This document shows, in pieces, positions 19,918-27,013 of a DNA stretch of 64,000 nt. The first letter of the stretch is position 1, and the number at the start of each line of letters is the position of its first letter. The DNA is from Tenacibaculum skagerrakense (GTDB taxonomy: Bacteria; Bacteroidota; Bacteroidia; Flavobacteriales; Flavobacteriaceae), in contig NZ_SLXM01000008.1 in NCBI RefSeq assembly GCF_004345825.1, positions 151,078 to 215,077 of the forward strand, in the 5' to 3' direction. The notes under the pieces are model-generated. The model saw only the letters and a program-made list of their open reading frames with translations, was not told the origin of the DNA and did no database searches. A program made the position numbers and the translations under genes.

Positions 19918-19950
19918 AAAAACTCTCAATAAAAAGTATTGAGAGTTTTT
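19918..19950 (-). terminator. Rho-independent terminator between rpoD and rpe
   Basis: A 14-bp stem built on ACTCTCAATA / TATTGAGAGT with a 5-nt loop and A/T runs on both flanks. On the - strand it ends in a T tract just after the rpoD stop, so it terminates rpoD. Confidence 0.88.
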
Positions 19951-19971
19951 AATGATATTATTAAAAGCTTA

Positions 19972-20835
19972 TTAACCTAAATAAGTCATTAAAATTTTAC
20001 TTCTAGAAGTGTGTTTTAATCTACGAATCGCTTTTTCTTTAATCTGACGAACTCTTTCTCTTGTTAAATCAAAAGTTTCACCAATTTCTTCTAATGTCAT
20101 TGGTTGATGCTCTCCTAAACCGAAATACAATCTTACAACATCAGCTTCACGAGGAGTTAATGTTTCTAAAGCTCTGTTAATTTCAATTCTTAAAGATTCG
20201 TGTAATAAAGTTCTATCTGGATTTGGAGATTCCCCAGAATTTAATACATCATATAAATTAGAATCTTCTCCTTCAATTAATGGTGCATCCATAGATACAT
20301 GGCGACCAGAATTTTTCATTGATTCTTTAACATCACTTACAGTCATGTCTAACTTTTTAGCAATTTCTTCAGCGCTTGGAGGGCGCTCATTTTCTTGCTC
20401 TAAAAAGGCATACATTTTATTGATTTTGTTAATAGAACCAATTTTATTTAACGGTAAACGTACAATACGAGACTGTTCAGCTAAAGCTTGTAAAATAGAT
20501 TGACGAATCCACCATACTGCATAAGAAATAAATTTAAATCCACGTGTTTCATCAAAACGTTTAGCAGCTTTAATAAGTCCAAGGTTACCTTCATTAATTA
20601 AGTCAGGTAAAGTTAATCCTTGATTTTGGTATTGCTTAGCAACCGATACTACGAAACGTAAGTTAGCCTTAGTTAATTTTTCCAAAGCTCTTTGGTCACC
20701 AGCTTTAATACGCTGCGCTAACTCTACTTCTTCATCGGCAGTAATCAAATCTACTTTTCCAATTTCTTGTAAATATTTATCAAGTGAGGCAGTTTCTCTG
20801 TTGGTTACCTGTTTCGTAATTTTAAGTTGTCTCAT
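19972..20835 (-). CDS. rpoD: Primary RNA polymerase sigma factor RpoD (Bacteroidota sigma-A type)
   Basis: A 287-residue sigma-70 protein. Bacteroidota primary sigma factors are this short because they lack region 1.1 and the large non-conserved insert. Region 1.2 ([25 protein letters not shown]), region 2 ([44 protein letters not shown]), region 3 and region 4 with the helix-turn-helix [22 protein letters not shown] are all recognisable. This sigma factor is expected to read the TAnnTTTG promoters seen through the window. It is transcribed divergently from the ECF sigma gene at 21.0 kb. Confidence 0.97.
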   Translation of the reverse strand: MRQLKITKQVTNRETASLDKYLQEIGKVDLITADEEVELAQRIKAGDQRALEKLTKANLRFVVSVAKQYQNQGLTLPDLINEGNLGLIKAAKRFDETRGFKFISYAVWWIRQSILQALAEQSRIVRLPLNKIGSINKINKMYAFLEQENERPPSAEEIAKKLDMTVSDVKESMKNSGRHVSMDAPLIEGEDSNLYDVLNSGESPNPDRTLLHESLRIEINRALETLTPREADVVRLYFGLGEHQPMTLEEIGETFDLTRERVRQIKEKAIRRLKHTSRSKILMTYLG

Positions 20836-20978
20836 ATACTTTTAATTATTTAATTACATACTCTACATTACCTTATACGGTATATTTAAAGTAAATGTTA
20901 CAAAACATTTTATTTTTTTGAAAAAAACTTTGGTAAATGTTAAAAAGTGTTAATTTTATAAAAAGCATCAAATAGAAC

Positions 20979-21005
20979 TGTGACTTACACTTACATTTTG
21001 TGTCT
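20979..21005 (+). promoter_or_regulatory. Candidate ECF-type promoter of the ECF sigma gene (possible autoregulation)
   Basis: TGTGAC at 20979-20984 and TTGTGTCT at 20998-21005 are separated by 13 bp. The -35-like (GAC) and -10-like (GTCT) cores are about 17 bp apart, as in ECF promoters. The same pair with the same spacing recurs at 22895-22921, before a small-RNA candidate, and in a diverged form at 23031-23058. No exact TAnnTTTG element is present here. Function is inferred from recurrence and position. Confidence 0.5.
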
Positions 21006-21046
21006 CAATACAATAGAACTAAACTTTGATATAAGAAAGAGCACTT

Positions 21047-21619
21047 TTGGATACTAATAAAGTAGATTATATTACCGATGAAGAACTCGTTCGGAAAATA
21101 GTGGAGAAGAATGATACTCATTTATTTGCTATTTTATACGATAGGTATGCAGTAGTTGTATACAATAAGTGTTATGGTTTCTCTAAAAACAAAGAGGAAG
21201 CACAAGATTTAGCACATGATGTTTTCGTGAGGTTGTTCGTAAAACTTAGAACTTTTAAAGGAAAGTCTAAGTTTTCTACTTGGTTATATTCTTTTACCTA
21301 CAATTTTTGTGTGAATTATGTACAAAGAAATACGGCTAAAAAGAATGAGAAAGTTACAGTGGTAACTGATGTTATCAAAGATGAAGATGTTGATTCAGAT
21401 GAAATTAATGATGCGTCTTTATTTGAGTTAAAATCAGATAAATTGGCTAAGGCTTTAGAGATTATCGACCCTGAAGAGAAAATGATTCTCCTAATGAAGT
21501 ATCAGGATGATATGAGTATTAAGGAAATTCAAGAAGTCCTTGAGATTGGTGAGAGCGCAGTAAAAATGCGTGTAAAGAGAGCGAAAGAAAAAGTGGTTAA
21601 AGCTTATAATAGTTTATAA
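21047..21619 (+). CDS. ECF-type RNA polymerase sigma factor
   Basis: A 190-residue sigma-70 family protein with only regions 2 and 4, as in ECF sigma factors. Region 2 includes YDRYAVVVYNKCYGFSKNKEEAQDLAHDVFVRLF and STWLYSFTYNFCVNYVQR; region 4 includes EKMILLMKYQDDMSIKEIQEVLEIGESAVKMRVKRAKEK. A TTG start at 21047 is used because no ATG or GTG lies in a better place. It is followed by a 72-residue gene one base after the stop and an MscS-type channel, likely one operon. No recognisable transmembrane anti-sigma factor of the FecR or zinc-binding kind is present; the small neighbour is the only candidate. Confidence 0.92.
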   Translation: MDTNKVDYITDEELVRKIVEKNDTHLFAILYDRYAVVVYNKCYGFSKNKEEAQDLAHDVFVRLFVKLRTFKGKSKFSTWLYSFTYNFCVNYVQRNTAKKNEKVTVVTDVIKDEDVDSDEINDASLFELKSDKLAKALEIIDPEEKMILLMKYQDDMSIKEIQEVLEIGESAVKMRVKRAKEKVVKAYNSL

Positions 21620-21620
21620 T

Positions 21621-21839
21621 ATGGATAATCCGTTTAAGAAAATATTACATAACGAGGAACTTCCTAAGGTACTTAAGAAGAAAGTACTTGATGATGTTGC
21701 TATGATTAAGTTATCCATAGACATGGCAGATTTATTTGTAGTTAAGTACCCTAGTGCAATAGGAGATTTATTAGGTGGGGGAGGTGCTGATGATGATAAA
21801 GTTTCGAATAAAAAGAAGGATAATAAAAACGATAAATAA
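21621..21839 (+). CDS. Small hypothetical protein coupled to the ECF sigma factor
   Basis: A 72-residue protein starting one base after the sigma gene stop (TAATATG), so translation is probably coupled. The first ~50 residues are predicted helical (EELPKVLKKKVLDDVAMIKL, then SIDMADLFVVKYP), followed by a glycine run and a highly charged Lys/Asp/Asn tail. It has no signal peptide or membrane segment, so it should be cytosolic. I do not recognise a domain. Its placement suggests a regulator or partner of the sigma factor, such as an atypical anti-sigma protein, but this is inference only. Confidence 0.75.
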   Translation: MDNPFKKILHNEELPKVLKKKVLDDVAMIKLSIDMADLFVVKYPSAIGDLLGGGGADDDKVSNKKKDNKNDK

Positions 21840-21877
21840 TATATATTAACATATAAAGCTAACTAAATATACTAATT

Positions 21878-22696
21878 ATGAATTTTTTACAGATCGATAT
21901 ACTAAAACCTTTTCAAGATATTTTTGAGGATGTAGTGCAGTCTTTACCTAAAGTAGCTGGTTTTGTTGGTTACGTAATTTTTGTTTGGATTTTTATGAAG
22001 GTATTTTTATATGTTCTACGAAAAGTCTTATCAAAAACAAACTTAGATCAATGGTCAGATAAATTGAGTGAAACTAAGATATTTGGAGATGCTACAATCA
22101 ATATAGTACTAACTGAAGTTATATTAAATGTTCTTAAATGGTTCTTAATTTTAGTATTTGTAATGGCTGGCGCAGGTATTTTTGGACTTACAGTTGTTTC
22201 TGACGGATTGAGGAGTTTCTTTGCTTATTTACCAAAGCTAATTACTGCTTTAGGAATTTTTGTTGCTGGAGCTTATTTAGGTACTATGGTAAAGAAAGCG
22301 ATTCAAGGAATGTTTAAATCACTTGAGATTAATGGAGGCAATTTAGTTGGTAATATTGCTTTTTATCTGATTGTAGTTTTCTTATCTATAACAGCTTTGG
22401 ATCAAGCAGGTGTTGATACTTCTGTTATTAAGAGTAATCTTACATTATTAATTGGATCTATTCTTTTAGCTTTTACTATTGCGTTTGGTTTAGGAGCAAG
22501 AGATGCTGTATCAAGACTATTATTCGGTTATTATTCTAGGAGAAATGTAGCTATTGGTTCTATTGTGAAAATTGGAGATATAGAAGGAGAGGTAATAGCT
22601 ATCGATAATATATGTTTTACTATTAAAACTTTGGAAGGGGAAGTTGTGTTACCAATTAAAGAAGTGGTGGACAGTACAATAATTATTAAAAAGTAA
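21878..22696 (+). CDS. Small mechanosensitive ion channel family protein (MscS-like)
   Basis: A 272-residue inner-membrane protein with about five hydrophobic segments (residues ~18-45, 78-105, 115-135, 148-170, 182-205). The last is followed by the MscS-type pore and beta-domain region: AFGLGARDAVSRLLFGYY, then IGSIVKIGDIEGEVIAIDNICFTIKTLEGEVVLPI. It ends after the beta domain and lacks the large C-terminal cage of E. coli MscS. It is the third gene of the sigma/small protein/channel set, which suggests that the ECF factor responds to envelope or osmotic stress. Confidence 0.85.
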   Translation: MNFLQIDILKPFQDIFEDVVQSLPKVAGFVGYVIFVWIFMKVFLYVLRKVLSKTNLDQWSDKLSETKIFGDATINIVLTEVILNVLKWFLILVFVMAGAGIFGLTVVSDGLRSFFAYLPKLITALGIFVAGAYLGTMVKKAIQGMFKSLEINGGNLVGNIAFYLIVVFLSITALDQAGVDTSVIKSNLTLLIGSILLAFTIAFGLGARDAVSRLLFGYYSRRNVAIGSIVKIGDIEGEVIAIDNICFTIKTLEGEVVLPIKEVVDSTIIIKK

Positions 22697-22716
22697 TTTT
22701 TGTAATAAAAAATATA

Positions 22717-22724
22717 TATATTTG
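22717..22724 (+). promoter_or_regulatory. Vegetative promoter element of small-RNA candidate 1
   Basis: TATATTTG, an exact TAnnTTTG match 21 bp after the channel gene stop. A transcript starting a few bases later would contain three hairpins and end at the terminator at 22875. Confidence 0.55.
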
Positions 22725-22730
22725 TGAAGT

Positions 22731-22875
22731 TTATATTATAACGTATTCAGTAAAAATACCTTAATAAGGTATTTACGATAATAATTTATTTGGTAGATTT
22801 CGGGGGACTTCTATCTACAGGGTTGCGTAGTGGGCAACTCATAAAGGGCTAGTTTTACTAGCTCTTTTTTTTTTT
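22731..22875 (+). ncRNA. Small-RNA candidate 1 (about 145 nt, multi-hairpin)
   Basis: There is no convincing open reading frame. In order it contains: a 9-bp perfect hairpin AAATACCTT/AAGGTATTT (22754-22774); a GTAGAT/ATCTAC hairpin (22793-22818) whose 14-nt loop carries CGGGGGAC; a GGGTTGC/GCAACTC hairpin (22820-22840); and a 9-bp terminator stem with an eleven-T tail. The 5' end is inferred from the promoter at 22717. Rfam families known from this group, such as 6S-Flavo and Flavo-1, are possible identities that I cannot test. Confidence 0.6.
22843..22875 (+). terminator. Rho-independent terminator of small-RNA candidate 1
   Basis: Stem AGGGCTAGT / ACTAGCTCT (nine pairs with one G-T) around a TTT loop, followed by a long uninterrupted T run. 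Confidence 0.9.
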
Positions 22876-22894
22876 AGAAAAAAAATTAATTTTT

Positions 22895-22921
22895 TGTGAC
22901 CTCAAAAAAAATATTGTGTCT
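22895..22921 (+). promoter_or_regulatory. Candidate ECF-type promoter of small-RNA candidate 2
   Basis: TGTGAC (22895-22900) and TTGTGTCT (22914-22921) with a 13-bp spacer, identical in elements and spacing to the block before the ECF sigma gene. The spacer itself is a run of A and differs from the other copy, so the match is not simply a recent duplication. Confidence 0.5.
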
Positions 22922-22927
22922 TAAGAG

Positions 22928-23014
22928 TATAGTGTGTGATATTGTATTCTGGGGGGACGACAATTTCCACACATATCATTAACTTAAAAGCCGCTATTTA
23001 TTGCGGCTTTTTTG
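22928..23014 (+). ncRNA. Small-RNA candidate 2 (about 86 nt)
   Basis: The predicted transcript has a 5' hairpin with an outer GTGTGTG/CACACAT stem and inner ATTGT/ACAAT stem (22932-22974). Its 14-nt loop contains GGGGGGACG, sharing GGGGGAC with a loop of candidate 1. An A/U-rich single-stranded stretch follows and then a perfect terminator. This is the usual layout of trans-acting bacterial small RNAs. The start is inferred from the ECF-type promoter-like block. Confidence 0.55.
22986..23014 (+). terminator. Rho-independent terminator of small-RNA candidate 2
   Basis: Perfect 9-bp stem AAAAGCCGC / GCGGCTTTT with an 8-nt loop and a T run. There is no protein gene directly upstream that it could serve, since the channel gene ends 290 bp earlier and another terminator intervenes. 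Confidence 0.9.
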
Positions 23015-23030
23015 TTAAAAAGAATTTTAG

Positions 23031-23058
23031 TGTCACCAAGTTATAAACTATTGTGTCT
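23031..23058 (+). promoter_or_regulatory. Diverged ECF-type promoter block of small-RNA candidate 3
   Basis: TGTCAC (23031-23036) and TTGTGTCT (23051-23058) with a 14-bp spacer. The -10-side 12-mer TATTGTGTCTTA is identical to that at 22912-22923. Confidence 0.35.
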
Positions 23059-23065
23059 TACATAT

Positions 23066-23150
23066 AATGTATGGGGTTTTTTGATTTGGGTGATATCAAT
23101 AATACTATACACGTTAATAACAAGAAGAGCCGCAATATTGCGGCTCTTTA
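23066..23150 (+). ncRNA. Small-RNA candidate 3 (about 85 nt)
   Basis: Downstream of the third promoter-like block. A TGTATGG/CTATACA stem (23069-23110) encloses an inner TTGAT/ATCAA hairpin, and the transcript would end at the palindrome 23125-23148. A 68-codon frame starting at TTG 23012 runs through it into the convergent porT gene but has no start context or family resemblance, so it is not called. This is weaker than candidate 2 because the promoter spacing differs and the terminator T run is short. Confidence 0.4.
23125..23150. terminator. Bidirectional terminator palindrome between small-RNA candidate 3 and porT
   Basis: A perfect 24-bp palindrome, AAGAGCCGCAAT with its complement. T-rich on both exits but with only short T runs. 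It lies between two convergent transcription units and can serve both. Confidence 0.7.
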
Positions 23151-23174
23151 ATTGTGTGTATGTTAATTATTATA

Positions 23175-23873
23175 TTATTCGAAAGATAAATGAAGGAAAA
23201 TTCCTCGAGTTCCCATAAAATCAATTGGATCTGTCCATTGACTAGGAGATCTTTCATCATATTTTACCTCATTAGTTATTGCAAATATTCCTCTTATAGA
23301 TGGGGAGAATTTAAAGTAAGGTAAGTACAAATCGATACCAATACCTACTTCATACATTAAATTACTAGCAGTTTGTCTAAACTGGCCTCCAAAATTATCA
23401 TTTTGATTTCTCTCGTTACTAGAAAAATTATAATCGAATGAAGCACCTCCTAAAACATAAGGTCTAACGTTATTTAATCTATTTGTACTAAATTTAAAGA
23501 TAAAAGGTAAGTGTAAATAAGTATTTCCTACTTCTCTAGTATCTTGTCCAGGAGTTGTTATATGAGTAAAACGTAAAACTTTAGTATTAGATATAAGACC
23601 TGGCTCAAATCGAAGATTAATATTGTTGTGTAACTTTAAGTCAGCTATTAAACCAACATTAAAACCAACTTCAGAGGTTACTTCTATTTGTGGGTTGTTA
23701 AATGCGCTAGGTTTATAAGCTACTTTAAATCCATTTGTATTAAGACCTAAATAAAAACCATAATGTATTCTACGTTTATCAAAGCTTGGAAGGTTTTCAA
23801 CTCTCTCACGTTGAGAAAGTACGTTCCATGATATAAACATTAAACAAACAGAAATAAAAAACTTTTTTTGCAT
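23175..23873 (-). CDS. porT: PorT-family outer-membrane beta-barrel protein (type IX secretion)
   Basis: A 232-residue protein with a signal peptide (about residues 1-20, ending VLSQ) and alternating beta-strand pattern, matching the porin-like PorT family. PorT (SprT in Flavobacterium) is required for type IX secretion and gliding. Features include IHYGFYLGLNTNGFKV, YLHLPFIFKFS and the terminal aromatic residue of a barrel protein (LHLSFE). The call is strengthened by its place directly downstream of ubiE, a frequent arrangement in Flavobacteriaceae. It is one base from ubiE and probably co-transcribed with it and the NifU-like gene. Confidence 0.85.
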   Translation of the reverse strand: MQKKFFISVCLMFISWNVLSQRERVENLPSFDKRRIHYGFYLGLNTNGFKVAYKPSAFNNPQIEVTSEVGFNVGLIADLKLHNNINLRFEPGLISNTKVLRFTHITTPGQDTREVGNTYLHLPFIFKFSTNRLNNVRPYVLGGASFDYNFSSNERNQNDNFGGQFRQTASNLMYEVGIGIDLYLPYFKFSPSIRGIFAITNEVKYDERSPSQWTDPIDFMGTRGIFLHLSFE

Positions 23874-23874
23874 A

Positions 23875-24603
23875 CTACTTTGTTGATGTATAAATTGACG
23901 CTACTCCGAAAGTTACGGGTAAGCTATTTGCATTCTTAAACCCATTTTTTGTTAAAATATTGTTGAAAGCTTCACCAAAAGGAAAAGAATTTGCACTTTC
24001 AGATAAATAAGAATATGCAACTTTATCTTTAGAAAATAACTTACCAATTACAGGAAGAATGAAATTAGTATAAAATTTGTAACCTTGTTTAAAGGGAAAC
24101 TTTGTAGGATTTGAAGTTTCTAAAACAACAAACTTTCCTCCAGGTCTTAATACTCTGTATATTTCTGTTAAGCCTTTATCTAAATTTTCAAAATTACGAA
24201 CACCAAAAGAAACAGTAATAGCATCAAAAGTATTGTCTTCAAAAGGAATATTTTCACTATCGCCAACAACCATTTCTATTTTATCAGATAAGTTAGCTTT
24301 GTTTACTTTCTGCTTTCCTACTTCTAACATTCCAGGTGAAATATCTAATCCAACAATTTTGTCAGGATTTAATTGAGCCATCATTAAAGCTAAATCTCCA
24401 GTCCCTGTAGCAATATCTAAAATTTTCTTAGGATTTACTTCGGAAACTAACTTAACTACTTTTTTTCTCCAGCTTACATCAATACCTAACGATATTACTC
24501 GATTTAAACCATCATAATTTTCAGAAATGTTATCAAACATCTGAGCAACTTGCTCTTTCTTTCCTAATTCAGAATCTTTGTACGGTTTTATTTGTTTATC
24601 CAT
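23875..24603 (-). CDS. ubiE: Demethylmenaquinone/ubiquinone C-methyltransferase UbiE (MenG)
   Basis: A 242-residue SAM-dependent methyltransferase for the last step of menaquinone synthesis (Flavobacteriaceae use menaquinone). Motifs: [28 protein letters not shown] at the N-terminus, SAM-binding [26 protein letters not shown], and the UbiE-specific [14 protein letters not shown] and [11 protein letters not shown]. The start overlaps the upstream NifU-like gene by 8 bp, so translation is probably coupled. Confidence 0.95.
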   Translation of the reverse strand: MDKQIKPYKDSELGKKEQVAQMFDNISENYDGLNRVISLGIDVSWRKKVVKLVSEVNPKKILDIATGTGDLALMMAQLNPDKIVGLDISPGMLEVGKQKVNKANLSDKIEMVVGDSENIPFEDNTFDAITVSFGVRNFENLDKGLTEIYRVLRPGGKFVVLETSNPTKFPFKQGYKFYTNFILPVIGKLFSKDKVAYSYLSESANSFPFGEAFNNILTKNGFKNANSLPVTFGVASIYTSTK

Positions 24604-25489
24604 TTATAGCGATTACTTCATTAATTTGATTAGGTAACATTTCTTTTAGCATCGTTTCGATACCGTTTTTTAAGGTGATTGTAGAAGAAGGACAACCGCT
24701 ACAGGCTCCTTGTAAAATAACACTTACTCTTTTTGTGTCAGAATCATAAGAACGAAAAGCAATGTTTCCACCATCAGAAGCCACAGCTGGTTTTATGTAC
24801 TCGTCTAAAATTTCTATTATTTTAGTAGAAGTTTCATCTAAGTTTTCGGTGTTTACCTTAATTTCTTCTTTCTTTTTTTCTTCTGGTAAATTAGAAATGA
24901 TAGTTTTTCCTTCTTGTAAATATTGTCTTATGAATGTTCTGATTTCTTGATATATTTCACTCCATTCAACAATATCATATTTTGAAATAGAAATATAGTT
25001 CTCAGAAATAAATACTTCTTTAACAAAAGGAAAGCTAAATAAGGCTTGTGCTAATGGAGAAGATTTACTTGCTTCCTCTATATTTTTTAATTCTACATCT
25101 GTTTGTGTTAAAGCTTTGTTAGTTCCAAACTTCATCACGGCAGGATTAGGAGTAACTTCGGCATACACTTCAATAGCACTCTTTTTCTCTTCTTGCTCTT
25201 TGATAACCTTATTACCACTATTTAAATAGGCTTCTATTTGTCCTCTTACTTCTTCTTGAACATCTTCCCATTCTACAATATCGAAACGTTGCACGGCAAT
25301 AAAATTAGCAGTAACAAATACCTTTTTAACAAAAGGTAAATAGAATAATTGTTGTGCTAGAGGAGATAATTTTGCTTCGTCTATATTATTGAATTCAAAA
25401 CTACCACCATTGATTAATATTGTATTACTAACAAATTTTATAATTGAGTTATTGTTAGTTTCTTGTATTTGAATTTTTATATTTTCCAT
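24596..25489 (-). CDS. NifU-like Fe-S scaffold protein with duplicated Nfu N-terminal domain
   Basis: A 297-residue protein. Two Nfu_N-type domains are in tandem (about residues 1-95 and 105-205); both carry a matching block, [25 protein letters not shown] in the first and [25 protein letters not shown] in the second. A C-terminal NifU-like domain follows with the cluster-binding CxxC motif GACSGCPSS. It would carry or transfer iron-sulfur clusters in the cytosol. The duplication of the N-terminal domain is clear by eye. It has its own promoter (25506-25513) and heads the operon with ubiE and porT. Confidence 0.9.
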   Translation of the reverse strand: MENIKIQIQETNNNSIIKFVSNTILINGGSFEFNNIDEAKLSPLAQQLFYLPFVKKVFVTANFIAVQRFDIVEWEDVQEEVRGQIEAYLNSGNKVIKEQEEKKSAIEVYAEVTPNPAVMKFGTNKALTQTDVELKNIEEASKSSPLAQALFSFPFVKEVFISENYISISKYDIVEWSEIYQEIRTFIRQYLQEGKTIISNLPEEKKKEEIKVNTENLDETSTKIIEILDEYIKPAVASDGGNIAFRSYDSDTKRVSVILQGACSGCPSSTITLKNGIETMLKEMLPNQINEVIAING

Positions 25490-25505
25490 AAGTAAAAATG
25501 AATAG

Positions 25506-25513
25506 CAAAATTA
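25506..25513 (-). promoter_or_regulatory. Promoter element for the NifU-like/ubiE/porT operon
   Basis: On the - strand this reads TAATTTTG, an exact TAnnTTTG match 16 bp before the start codon. Confidence 0.55.
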
Positions 25514-25537
25514 CAGTAAAAAAGTGATTAAATAAAA

Positions 25538-25582
25538 AAGACCTCTTAGGTATTGTAAGTTATCATTACACCTAAGAGGTTT
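25538..25582 (-). terminator. Rho-independent terminator after the FadL-like gene
   Basis: A perfect 11-bp stem ACCTCTTAGGT / ACCTAAGAGGT with additional inner pairing (TGTAA/TTACA); on the - strand it ends in a TCTTTTTT tract. It lies just upstream of the NifU-like promoter. Confidence 0.85.
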
Positions 25583-25606
25583 TGTAAAAAAATCCCCAAT
25601 TAATTT

Positions 25607-26968
25607 TTACAAACTAAAAGTTATCGTTGCAGCAATTCTTGAGATATTATTATCAATATCAATATCTCCTGTATTGTATAGAGTATAAAATTGTTTATTT
25701 TCAGAGTGTTGGTAAGATAAGTCTATTTGAGTATTTCCAAAGTTGTAACCTAAACCAGCAGAAAAAGCTTTTATATTGTCTTTATTAGTATTCCCTCCAA
25801 CTACCAAATTAGGATCTTTTTCATAAGAATAACCACCGCGTAAACTTACTCTGTCAAATCTCCATTCAGTACCGATACTTAATTTTTGTACAGCTCTAAA
25901 GTCAGTGCTAAAGAATTGATTAGCATCTTGTAAAACTTGATCTACTTCTCTGTAATTGAAGTTCTGAAAATCTTTGTAGGTATAATCTAAACTAATCAAA
26001 CCTTGTTTTCCAAATATAAGAGCTCCACTAGCAGTTAATCTACTAGGAGTTGTAAAACGCAACGAATAAGGTCCTTCAAAAAAACGTTCCTCTACACCAT
26101 CAATGCTTAAGTTTGGAATTTCAAACATGGTTAAGCTTCCAGCTCTTTCTTCAATTGTTTCTTGATACCAAGTAGGCGATTCATAAGAAGCTCCCAATCG
26201 AATAAATTGATTTACTTTATAAATAAAACCTAGGTTGAAAGAAAAACCATTTCCTTCAATAAAACGTTCGTTAAAATCTTCTACTTCTAAAATATTTCCA
26301 TTGATATCGTCATTCATTTCAGAAAGAAATGATCTTTCTCTGAATTCAATATTATGAAACTTTAAAGAGGCACCAACGTATAGTTTATTATCGTGTACAG
26401 CAGATAAACCTATATTAAAAGAACTGTTTAAACCTCTAGTCTCGTTAGAAAAACGTTGTTCTAATGAACGATCAAAGACATTTACAGGGTCAGAAGTGTC
26501 ATTTATATGCTCGTCATAGAATAAAAAATTACTATTTCCACTTCCGGTGTAAAGATTATCAAAGTCTGCTTTCATCTTATAATTAAAAGAAATAGCAAAC
26601 CTGTTCCAGTTAGAATTACTATGATCTATATCAAAAACAAATATACCACCAGCTTGAGAGATATTGAAATACTCATCTTGTAAGCTATTTGTGTTACCGT
26701 AATAGTTAACATCTAGATTAGCATTTTTATTTGCTAATGTTATAGAGAATTTGCTTTTTACTGCAACAGCAGCACCTGCAGGGTTTATATCTGTTGAAGA
26801 TATATCGCTACCTAAGGCTCCAAACGCACCAGACATTGCATTAAATCTAGCGGTACCTATAGTGTTATCTTTTGAAAAAAGAACTCCTAAGTCATTATAA
26901 TCTAATGCTTGAGAATAGGACGTAAGTATCGTAGTAGCTAACGCTACGAATAATAAAAATCGTTTCAT
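25607..26968 (-). CDS. Outer-membrane protein of the OmpP1/FadL/TodX family
   Basis: A 453-residue protein with a signal peptide (MKRFLLFVALATTILTSYSQ). It has a FadL-like N-terminal hatch region, GTARFNAMSGAFGALGSDISSTDINPAGAA, which includes the typical small-residue and NPA-type motif. The rest is an alternating beta-strand barrel ending in a phenylalanine-containing final strand (AATITFSL). FadL proteins transport hydrophobic compounds across the outer membrane; some Bacteroidota members act in T9SS. The substrate is unknown. It follows the Trp/Ser-rich lipoprotein gene closely on the same strand and may share its transcript. Confidence 0.88.
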   Translation of the reverse strand: MKRFLLFVALATTILTSYSQALDYNDLGVLFSKDNTIGTARFNAMSGAFGALGSDISSTDINPAGAAVAVKSKFSITLANKNANLDVNYYGNTNSLQDEYFNISQAGGIFVFDIDHSNSNWNRFAISFNYKMKADFDNLYTGSGNSNFLFYDEHINDTSDPVNVFDRSLEQRFSNETRGLNSSFNIGLSAVHDNKLYVGASLKFHNIEFRERSFLSEMNDDINGNILEVEDFNERFIEGNGFSFNLGFIYKVNQFIRLGASYESPTWYQETIEERAGSLTMFEIPNLSIDGVEERFFEGPYSLRFTTPSRLTASGALIFGKQGLISLDYTYKDFQNFNYREVDQVLQDANQFFSTDFRAVQKLSIGTEWRFDRVSLRGGYSYEKDPNLVVGGNTNKDNIKAFSAGLGYNFGNTQIDLSYQHSENKQFYTLYNTGDIDIDNNISRIAATITFSL

Positions 26969-27013
26969 GTTTTATGCTAATTTCTTTTGTATACTAAGTT
27001 TAAAAGTAGGGTT

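Noticed and set aside
22731..22875. tmRNA, RNase P RNA or SRP RNA as identity of small-RNA candidate 1
   Set aside because: It lacks the tmRNA tRNA-like ends, the GAGGAAAGTCCGGGC core of RNase P RNA and the SRP RNA tetraloop region, and is too short for the first two.
23012..23218. A 68-codon frame on + starting at TTG through small-RNA candidate 3
   Set aside because: It overlaps the terminator of candidate 2 at its start and the porT gene at its end, is odd in composition, and has no family resemblance; the hairpin and terminator content explains the region better.
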